Part shown: positions 44,683 to 53,787 of the stretch, in pieces
Layout of the letters: every line of letters begins with the position of its first letter
Numbering within the stretch: the first letter of the stretch is position 1
Origin: Schistocephalus solidus
Taxonomy: Eukaryota > Platyhelminthes > Cestoda > Diphyllobothriidea > Diphyllobothriidae
Length of the DNA: 64,000 nt
Reading direction: 5' to 3'
NCBI GenBank assembly: GCA_017591395.1
Contig: WEDG01000388.1
Coordinates: 62,001-126,000 of the forward strand
The notes under the pieces: model-generated
What the model was told of the DNA's origin: nothing
Seen by the model: only the letters and a program-made list of their open reading frames with translations
Databases searched by the model: none
Translations under genes and position numbers: made by a program

Positions 44683-44746
44683 TGCCGACAAAGGAAGGGG
44701 ACACTGCAATGGCCATTTCTGGCTCATTAGTCGTATCAGCCAGCCA
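44683..44746 (-). repeat. Inverted copy of SINE body next to SINE copy 2
   Basis: The reverse complement of this interval matches 44831-44893 over about 60 bp with few differences ('tggctggctgat', 'ggctaatgagccagaaatgg', 'acaaagg/cctttgt'). It ends exactly where the tRNA-like head of the plus-strand SINE begins, so the two form a hairpin-like arrangement with an 84-bp spacer. Confidence 0.8.
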
Positions 44747-44747
44747 A

Positions 44748-45015
44748 AGAGCCCCTGGGGCAGTGGGTCGGAGTGTTGGACCGACAGGACGCGGGTTCGA
44801 GCCTTGGATAAGGCACCACCTGGGGTCGGATTTGGCTGGCTGATGACGGCTAATGAGCCAGAAATGGCCATTACAGTCTGCTTTGTCCTTGTTGGAGAGG
44901 TCATTCTACTTAAGCACTAGCCACTGTATAGCTGCTATCGGGGCTCGAGAGTGAGGCCCAAGGCAGAAAGAAACGCAAGTGAGTCCCGGAACCGATCGGT
45001 GAGCGTTCATCAACC
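44748..45015 (+). mobile_element. tRNA-derived SINE, copy 2
   Basis: The tRNA-like head has a perfect B-box ('GGGTTCGAGCC' near 44792) and a one-mismatch A-box ('TGGGGCAGTGG' near 44757). The body matches copy 1 at 32.7 kb through 'gagtcccggaaccgatcggt'. Pol III promoter boxes are expected for SINE transcription. There is no coding potential. Confidence 0.7.
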
Positions 45016-45689
45016 AAAGAGAGAGAGGTATCGAACGGCTTCACGGTGTCACAAGGTGGCGGTTGTGTCCTGCACCGTGGGTAAGCGGTGGCGTTGACGA
45101 CCGAGAGAGCACGGGCACCTACATATGGGATGCCGTGTGCAGGAACCAACATCTCAGCGTTACGGTCACCTCTGGTTCATCGACGCTGTTAGATGAATGA
45201 CAGTGCTCTGTAGCAGGTATACTGGTGCTTCAAGACCAAGTAGGCCAGGCACGAGTACGGTCATAGCAAGTAAATATAAGCCATACAATGACAGTTCTCA
45301 CCTAGCACACTAGTCAACCTGGTTGCTACTTCTGTTTCGTCGTGTCTTGCCACCCAACTATTAGCTTCATAGATAAAAGGTATGCCCTAGATAGCGGACA
45401 CAGCTCTGGTAAGCATGCTTGACCGGCAGGTTAAACCAGATGAGGTTGTCTGGCGCGTATCTTCAAACCCCGTAGTTCCTGGACTAATGTGTATCCAACC
45501 CCCCTCCCCACCTCTAAACAAAAACTCCTACACAAAGAAGGACATGCAGTCCCTTAGGCGGCCCAGGCCCATTCGGGTGCTCTTATCGCTCAAAACATTC
45601 GTAACAAATTGTGGAAATGGGCAACTGCCTAGGATGAATCAGTAGCCCTATTAATGAATAGCACTGCTTACCCCCCTGGTGGGAACGGG

Positions 45690-46210
45690 GCTAGAAAATA
45701 TGTCCTACACACATGCTGAGATCGCGTCATCTGCACTCTAACCATGGCTCGCAGGTGTACAGCTCACGATCGAAATAACCAAACAGCAACCCCGAAGACC
45801 AGTTCTAATCAAGACAAGAAGCACTTCTACGAGGACCAGCACGTCCTTCTGGTGACTGCACCAAAGGCGGACAAACTGCTTGTCCTCAGAAAATTTAAAA
45901 CTCGCATCGGGACGGACCACACTGTCTCGGAGGGAGAACTGTGTCCACATTGAATGGGTGGCTGTAACGATAGCGACCTCTTGTTTGACCAAGTGCGCCT
46001 CCATGGAAACCAGCAGTGGAACCCCGTCGACCATAGCACATCACAAATCTCTCCTCATGAGCACCTACACCACAGATGAACACGTCAAAAAGCAAACACT
46101 GCAGACACGACGTCGCTCGCTCTCACTTGAGTTGAAAGCGTGTTCTTCGGCTCCGTCTCCATCTGACTTCTCTGCCACAGATGTGCTCCGAGCAGTTCAC
46201 CCCCTTTGTG
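45690..46210 (+). pseudogene. RTE-like endonuclease remnant
   Basis: The plus strand reads 'KKHFYEDQHVLLVTAPKADK', 'LLVLRKFKTRIGTDHT'. The equivalent catalytic loop in functional members is normally GDFN; here it reads RKFK, so the enzyme is inactivated. The first 60 bp match 38740-38800 at the start of the recognisable RTE-like element, placing this in the same family. Frameshifts follow. Confidence 0.65.
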
Positions 46211-46349
46211 TAAAGTCCTGATTTGTCGTGTGTTGGGTGCCAGGTCGTATTTGTGGCACTAACTCTGTGAGACCTCTCTCACCATGAGTTGGGTGATTAG
46301 GTCGGACAACCAACTTGTGTGTGGGAGGGGGCTGAAATCAATCTTACGC

Positions 46350-46600
46350 ACCGGAGTCTATTGCAGCGCGCTCTAATCTGTGACTTTGGAGGTTGCCAAC
46401 CGAGGGGAAGCTCGGGACTCGCGGTCAGCCCGCTGTGCATTTGTTTGAATTGGCGGACTGGTGGAATAAGAGTCAGGTCGAAGTGGCCATTATTTATTTT
46501 GACCTATATGGCACTCTCACACACGAGAGATATCCAAGCCGCCTCTCCTTTTTAGTTTATAAGCCTGGTGTTTTGTGTTTGGATGGTCAGATTGTGTATT
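46350..46600 (+). repeat. Dispersed repeat family A, copy 4
   Basis: Sense-oriented copy with 'gaggttgccaac', 'gcggactggtgga', 'agagtcagg' and 'tatatggcactctc'. Diverged from copies 2 and 3. Followed at about 46687-46705 by a short (GA)n run. Confidence 0.6.
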
Positions 46601-46839
46601 TGGCACTCTCAGACGAGTGACCGCGCCCATTCCCCGCACCCGACAGGTGACCGTATCGGACAGTGACTGGGACCTGAGCGAGGGAAGAGAGAGAGAGAGA
46701 GAGAGATTGATTGGTGTTGACGTCTCAGCACACGCTGCAGACTAAACAATCGCACGTGCTTGAATCTGTCACGGTGCGCGAAGATCCGTGGCTCAGAAGT
46801 TTGCAAGCTATCTGGGTAGTATTTGGACCTCGAAGTCAG

Positions 46840-47078
46840 CTCCGTGTGTGGTTATGTGCAGTGCCCGACTGGTGGATTGAGAGTCACGCTGCAATTCCTC
46901 CCCCTTAACTTCTATGGCACTCCCTCTCAGTGGGATCCGAGCCAGGTGTGATGGCAGGCTCCAACCGTGCCAGCCACCTGCTCCGCAGCCTGCTTGCGGC
47001 CTTCTTAACTTGGTTATGACACCGGACCCCAGAGGTGGGGAGAAAAAGAGAGTGTAATAGATACTTTGAAAGTCTATT
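46840..47078 (+). repeat. Dispersed repeat family A, copy 5, leading into a CTA array
   Basis: Reads 'gactggtggattgagagtca', 'ctatggcactccctctcagt', 'gggatccgagccaggtgtga', 'gccagccacctgc', 'cttcttaacttgg', then 'gaaagtctattactactact'. The unit runs straight into the triplet array, so the array looks like part of the repeat's 3' side. Confidence 0.7.
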
Positions 47079-47094
47079 ACTACTACTGCTGCTG

Positions 47095-47163
<69 letters not shown>

Positions 47164-47191
47164 ATAATCATAATAATAATAATAATACTAC

Positions 47192-47232
<41 letters not shown>

Positions 47233-47236
47233 ATAG

Positions 47237-47287
<51 letters not shown>
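47079..47287. repeat. (CTA)n triplet microsatellite, array 2
   Basis: CTA triplets with CTG variants at the start and AAT/ATA variants near 47160-47190. Confidence 0.95.
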
Positions 47288-47288
<1 letters not shown>

Positions 47289-47416
47289 GTAAAAGTGCCA
47301 GCCACCTGCGCTCCATCCCGTATGCGAACTTCTTAACTTGGTCCTGACCCTGGAAACGGGTGTAGGAGAATGAGAGATTGCAGTAGATGCTGCGCAAGTC
47401 TACTAGTCTGCTATTA
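47288..47416 (+). repeat. Family A partial unit between two CTA arrays
   Basis: Repeats the last ~130 bp of family A ('gccagccacctgc', 'cttcttaacttggtcctgac', 'gagattgcagtagatgctgc', 'aagtctactag') before the next array begins. This shows a duplication of unit tail plus array. Confidence 0.75.
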
Positions 47417-47417
47417 G

Positions 47418-47492
<75 letters not shown>

Positions 47493-47640
47493 TACTATTA
47501 ATACTGCTGCTACTACTACAACTACCACTACTACTACTACTACTAATACTACTACTCTTACTACTAATACTACTTTTAATACTACTACCACCACTACTTC
47601 TACTAATACTACTAGCACTACTCCTACTACTACTATAAAC
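47417..47640. repeat. (CTA)n triplet microsatellite, array 3
   Basis: Near-pure to about 47487, then increasingly interrupted by AAT, TTC, ACA and CTC triplets towards 47640. Confidence 0.95.
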
Positions 47641-47649
47641 TAAATCTCG

Positions 47650-50600
47650 CACAAGTCACTGTCCCTGCGCCCCCATGCTCTGGTACAAACATATGAACCT
47701 CTTAAAAATGGCCGGTCGAACTAGCAAGTGACTACTGTTATGTCGGGCCGAAACGGTATCGCATTGCCTCGACGAAGGCGTTAGTTGCAATGCGATGATT
47801 CGGCACGACTATTCAACTAATGCCATGCAAGCGCTTGACACGTGCTAGACGATGCAGTTACACCCGATCAGCCACTTTGCTCAGCTTGGATGAGCAACCA
47901 GCATATATGAACAGCGTGTGTGTCTCAGCCAAGGCACACTTCCTGCTGTTAACTCAACGCATAAAGTATATGACTGCAACGACAGACTAAAGCCGTGGCT
48001 TGGAATATTGCCCATTTGCTTGAATAGTTTTGTCCTAATGTGCACTGAGGACCTAAATACAATGAAGTCTTCCGAGCTTTTGCTTTATGGCATCGTCACT
48101 CATATGGGATACGTGACGGTCCTCCCTCTCTGGCTAAAAGCTTTCTAGTCTGAAGGCAGTGAATAGGGCTTATGTGGCACGCATAGGCGGGCTGTTTGCA
48201 TAGTCCTGTTACCCACTGCTCACAGGTCCTGCCCCTGCCTTGTTGACCTTATTACGTCGTCAAAATTTTGTGAGTGCGAGACGCATTCAGCTCTGCGTCA
48301 GTAAAACCCATCCAAGCACAATTTACGGCTGGTGACCATAGTGTTACGGACGACCGTATTATCTTTCTGGAACTCTATATCCGTCTTACTTCGAGTCAAT
48401 CTACTCAATAGCATCAGTCATTGATCGGCAGGCTCGAACAGTCGATTGGTTAATGGGAGAGGGAAGAATAAATGGGGTGTTCACCGATCCTGTTACGGGA
48501 CCTAAGGCTCCCGTAGTCAGCCGCACAAAAGCTAGTAACATAACAAAATGACATTACTAGGGTTATGTATTGCTGGCTGCTGATAGCTAATCAGCCTGAA
48601 ACGCCATTCAGGTTGCCCTTATCTTTATCAGTACTGTCATTGTTAAAGTCCTCTGCAAGGAAAGTCAACGCTTTCCTCAGCAAAATAAATCGGGAGAAGT
48701 TCAGTCTAACACGACGACCTGAAAGTTGTAGTTCTGAAGAATTTCAACTGATGTGGCTCAATGACTCCTTCCTAATTTCACTGTTATGTCACTCTCACTC
48801 ATATATGCTCCGAGCCCCCCTGCATGGAATCCTGGTATTATCTACGAGGACCAGGTCGTGTGCGAGCTAAAAGTAAACGGATTATTCATATTTTTCAGCC
48901 CCCCAACGAACTAGGCAGCCTCCAGTCATCTTAGCATTGTCTTGTTCTCGGAGCCAGATTGGTGAGAAAGCAGCGAGAGGGTGAGATTGATGCTGTGCAC
49001 GACTGCTGTTACCATATAGTAATTTGCACACACGTCACTGGGGCGGCATCTACTCTGTGCCCCACAGAGTGGACACAATCGATTGCGGAAGACGACACTC
49101 CTTCAAACTCATAAACAGAATGATACATACAAATGGAGGGCTGTTTTCCTGTTGCCGTGTTTTGGAAGTGAAGCTTGATAAGACCTAAAATGACGCTCTC
49201 GACGCCGTTAAGACCAATGGTAGATTTTGTACGCGTTCGAGGAAGTGACTTCCCGCGGCTACGTTACTTAAGTAGCTTTCAGGCATGAACATAAGGCTGC
49301 TAAATATCCAAGCCTTATTTAGGGCAACATACTCAAGCAAACCTTTGCGTACGGGGATCGTCGTCTGTGAATGAAATCCCGTATTCAGCACCGCTAGTTG
49401 ATGCAAAACAGTTGCATCCTTCAAAACTAAATAAGAGCCAATGGTCAACCAACTGAAAAGCTCGGTCGGGTGCCGGAATCGTATCGAATTGTGGGTGATT
49501 GCAGTCCAAAAAATCTCTGATGAGCCAACGACGTCAACACCCACAGTTCCTAAGGTACATCTGTGCTATTTCACAAAATGATGAGCTGAAATTCTGAAAT
49601 GTGTTTTAATTGGAAAATATTACTTAAGTAAGGTTTTAATATTTATTATCGTCCAGTGTAAACCCAAGATATTTTAGTCACATCAGGATATCGGCTGTTG
49701 ATTGAGCTCTTTCAAAACGCTTGTAAAAACTATATTTTGTAAAAAAGGACGATTGAAGCAGTACGCACATTTCACCTTACGTCTTCTTGATGAGTTATCC
49801 TTCAAGAAAGTTATATTTCGCTTTTAAGAAATATTGTTTATTTGCAGAGTACGTTTGAGCTGCATTCACCATTCCCAAAATACATGCTCTATACATGCTC
49901 TTTACATGCTCGTTACAAGAAACTCTAATAAATAAGCAGATACGATGGTTCAAACATGGATATTTCACGTTCTCCAAAAATCCAATACCGAAAATCCAAT
50001 TTTAAATCCGAAAAATTCCCTTTCTTTAAGTGTAAAATCTAAATCGTCAGAGTGCTAGGCTACGAACTGTGTACAAAAAGGATATTTATGTACATATATA
50101 TGTATAATATATCTGAATTTAGGACGATATTGAAAATATATGAGGAAAAATGCACACTTATCAAGCAATAATTTTACAAATTATAGATTTTGCGGGTGGC
50201 AGGAAAGAAGTTTACGTAAACGCCAACGTCCTGACGTGACTGATATATCTTTGAATTATGTGGCAAGATACTCAATATTAGAAACATACTTAAGTTATCT
50301 TATCGAATCGAAAGCACATTTCATAGCCTTGGTTGATATTTCCCGACATAGCAAATCAAATGTGTTTGACGTTTCACCAGCCAGCCAGCCTTCCATTCTA
50401 CTTTTCTTTCTTGTAGCTATTAATCAGTACCGTTATTCCTTTGTTGACCGTCGGAAGGAGCTCTCTTGATGCGGCAAACTGGCCCTTGAAGTATTCTGCC
50501 TCGTCCTGCTTCATGAACTCCCTTCTATGACTATGTGCGTCTTAAAAGCATGTCTTTTGAAGTTTTCCCCACCAACTGTCGAAATCAGGGGTGAGCATCT

Positions 50601-52322
50601 GTTCCGCTAGTATGTAGGCCTCTCAAAAGTGCAAAGCAATATTTAATTAGTAGGGAAGTGTCCGAGCTGAGGTCTCGAGTTGTTGTTTAGCCGGTACTGG
50701 CAGACCTCTGTTTACGCTAACATTTGACTAATGTAGGTGACTTCAAACCATAGTACATGCACACCTTAGAGTCTGTTCAGCAGTTTCTTAGACTAATGAA
50801 ATTTCGTTGACCAACCAGTCCTAGGAGCAGCGAAAAGGCGCGTGGGGTGCTGGGTTCACTGACTCCTAAATAGGGCACACCCTAAAATTCGCAGTCTGGA
50901 CTGTTAGTGTTTCCAAGTGACATAATTCCGCAGTTGAGTACACCAGAACGAGCGGCGTGGGTGGGCAGGGAGCGAAGTTTTCGCTTAATACCAGTTTTTT
51001 GTTTTCGATGTCTCCATGACCCTTTTGCTTAGTCAGAATTGCATGCTTGCGTAAATTCCTGTTAATGGATGCTTGGAATGTCTGGCTAGTTGCCGGTCTG
51101 ACTAACAAAGTTGAACTATAACACCTACCAATTTTCTCCAGCAAATTCACACTTCTTTATAGTACGAAATATAAATCAAATGTGTGATTCATGCAGCCAG
51201 ACATTGAAATGATTTTATTATATTCTTTCGCTTGAATAACGTTGTTTTTATGAGCGATGCATCGAATATATTTTAACTTTCGAATTATCATCTCAAAAAG
51301 AAAAGTATTTGTTCATTGTAGCATGTGAGATATTGCCTTCCATTTAAGGTTTTAATAGAACTGTCCGACGTTTTCTGATTGTTGTCTGCAGTATGAAACT
51401 TCAGCATGGTCGTTGAAGCTGTCAAATCGAAATGAGTAAAAAATAGCAGAAAATGACAAGAAAACTATGTGAGTCTGTCATATCCTTAAAGTAGCCAGAG
51501 AAGTCTGTCACAGATCCCCAGAAAAAAGCATAACTCTTCTGAGCAGTCTGCTTTCCGGAAGCTACGAAATAAAGAAAAAAGAAATCCTTTGCTGACTAAT
51601 CCTAACTCTCATATCTCAAACGCTATCTTGGACAAATCCGGCCAAAAGTTAATATAGGCAGGAAATAACGTTGATGAATTAAAAGAATCTTGTTCCTAAA
51701 TCCCAAGGCATGGTTTTGAGTTGTGGAGGGAACGAAAAATGACTCACAGCTGATGTCAGACATTGTGTCAGAAATGCAATCAAGGTTTTAATCAAGCTTT
51801 ATGTAATTTCCCTCGCATTACATTTTCTATCTGCTTTCAATGTCACTCAATAGAACAGAAGTTTAAGCATTTCACGTGTCCTTCGATGTTTCGTTGATGG
51901 CTTCAAGATATAAAGTCACTATTTGACACAATAGAACAACGGAGATTCTGAGTTATCTTGCGAAAATCGTTATTCAATGGCAAGGCTAAATTGAAGAGTT
52001 TTTTGAAATTTATTTCTATCTTAATCAGAAAATAAGTTTGCTGAAGACGAAGAATGTGTCCTTTGGCTTAATATAATAACGTAATCCCGTTGAAAGTAGA
52101 TTCAGTCTGAAATGACTCATTTGTTAGACATTTTTTAGATTTTGATGAAATCTTTTTCAGTTTTGTATCCTACAAACAGTTTCAATATAAAAATAAATAG
52201 TTTAATATTTATTTTAAACGTACTAGGGAAAAAGGAAACTGAGATTTAGCTAAACCTGTGAAACGATTAAGTTAAATATTAATGAACAGGAAATTTGACT
52301 TTATTTCACAAAGCATAAATCA
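47650..52322. other. Long unassigned stretch
   Basis: No gene recognised in 4.7 kb. A SINE-body fragment lies at about 48560-48660 ('ggctgctgatagctaatcag', 'gaaacgccattcagg', 'cttatctttatcagta'). A family A tail-like piece lies near 48965-49010. A short 12-bp tandem ('tacatgctctat' type, three units) lies at about 49881-49917. Frames of 94-119 codons at 49185-49544 (minus), 50140-50469 (plus) and 50866-51150 (minus) show no domain. The AT content rises after 51.2 kb. Confidence 0.45.
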
Positions 52323-53414
52323 CATTAATATTAACTTTCACCTTAAAAGCGCACACATATATTTAAATAATAATTTATTACCTTTCATTAACATATCCAC
52401 GTCTTGTGTCCCTTGCACCGCAAAACAGTTCACTCGTTGTAAACAACACGATTCATCCTGAAAGCGCTCATTTAACGGGGAAAGTAGTTAAGCCGGTTAT
52501 ACCACCCCTAACTCTAAAAGTTTAGCAGTCGTTGCTTTAGATTTGCGAAAAACCTACTTCAGGCTCCAGAAGGTATCCAAAGTCCACCCCATATAGCTGT
52601 GCTACAGGATATAGCAAACACATGTACCTACGTATGGCCACTGACATGATAATAGCATATCACATTGGTGTGAGTTGGTGTAAATAACATTAATATTAAC
52701 TTCAAATTTTAAAGTACATATATATATATATATATTATAATTAATTATATTTCATTAATACACGCATGCCTTGTGTCCCTTGCGACGCGAAACAATAACA
52801 CTCGTTGTTAACAACAAGATTCATGCTGAAAGCGTTCATTTAACGGGCAAAGCGTTTACGCCGGTTACACCAGCCGGAAATCTAAAAGTTGAGCAGTCGT
52901 TGCTTTAGATTTGCGAAAAACCTACTTCAGGCTCCAGAAGGTATCTAAAGTCAACCACATATAGCTGCACTACAGGATATAGCAAACACATGTACCTATG
53001 TATGGCCCTGACATGATAATAGCATATCACATTGGTGTGAGTTGGCGTAAATAACATTAATATTAACTTCCACCTTAAAAGTGCCCATATATATTTAAAG
53101 AATAATTCATTATCTTTCATTTATATACCCACACCTTTTCTTATGCGACACGAACCAATTCACTCGTTGTAAACAACAATAATCAGGCTGAAAGCGTTCA
53201 TTTAACGGGGAAAGCGATTTAGCCGGTTATACCAGCCTGAACTCTAAAAGTGGAGCAGTTGTCTTTAGATTTGCGAAAACAATATTTCAGGCTCCAGCCG
53301 GTAGCCAAAGTTAACCACATATAGCTTGCGGTACAGGATATAGTAAACACATGTACCCACGTATGACCACTGACCCGAATATAGTATGTCACATTGGTGT
53401 GAGTTGGGGTAACC
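52323..53414. repeat. Tandem repeat, three units of about 365 bp
   Basis: Units start at 52323, 52688 and 53055 with 'cattaatattaactt' and end near 53414. Shared landmarks in each: 'cactcgttgt', 'ctgaaagcg', 'catttaacggg', 'gccggtta', 'tttagatttgcgaaaa', 'aggctccag', 'gctacaggatatag' or close variants, and 'cacattggtgtgagttgg'. Unit 2 has an expanded (AT)n run at about 52716-52735. The array lies about 370 bp downstream of the dehydratase stop codon. Confidence 0.9.
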
Positions 53415-53678
53415 ATTTACATATAATCAAAAATCTTCGATTGCAATCAGATCAAACATCAAAATTTTTACCGTCGGTGCTGCCTTTTTGGAAGAATGTA
53501 TAGCGTTCGTCTTAGCCATATTAAATTTGTTCGACAATTCAGAAGATTAAAACTGGTTTTATCTTCGCAAATCGAATTAAACTTGCCCATAACCAAATTA
53601 ACAAAAGTAAGAAAAAATAACGATCCTAATTATAAACCCATTTTCTTCCCTTTGAAAAGACTAATTTTTCGGAGAAAG

Positions 53679-53684
53679 TTTATT
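53679..53684 (-). promoter_or_regulatory. Candidate polyadenylation signal of the dehydratase gene
   Basis: AATAAA on the minus strand about 104 nt beyond the stop codon (53788-53790). Position and spelling fit a metazoan poly(A) signal; cleavage site unknown. Confidence 0.5.
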
Positions 53685-53787
53685 ACAGGCCTTTGAGAAA
53701 GAAAATTATAACGATTACAAAACACCCTAGAGATTAGGCAATTTGGTACAATATTTCTTAGCTTCCACCTAACACGTTCCATGTTTT

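Noticed and set aside
44831..44880. Hammerhead-ribozyme-like core in the SINE body (CTGATGA followed by a short stem and GAAA)
   Set aside because: Stem II would close with a C-A mismatch, and I could not find a cleavage triplet with compatible stems I and III. Copy 1 does not keep the CTGATGA box.
43108..47652. Open frames giving long poly-Thr, poly-Ser, poly-Leu or poly-Val stretches
   Set aside because: They are translations of the CTA triplet arrays in different frames and on both strands; there is no flanking coding signal.
49185..49544. 119-codon minus-strand frame
   Set aside because: No domain, no splice or neighbour support, and the region is repeat-rich; length alone is not convincing.
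50866..51150. 94-codon minus-strand frame and 50140-50469 plus-strand frame
   Set aside because: Neither shows a recognisable family, and both lie in AT-rich sequence with many chance frames.
52905..53416. Two similar minus-strand frames encoding related peptides
   Set aside because: They are the same frame in successive 365-bp tandem units; similarity follows from the DNA repeat, not from protein selection.
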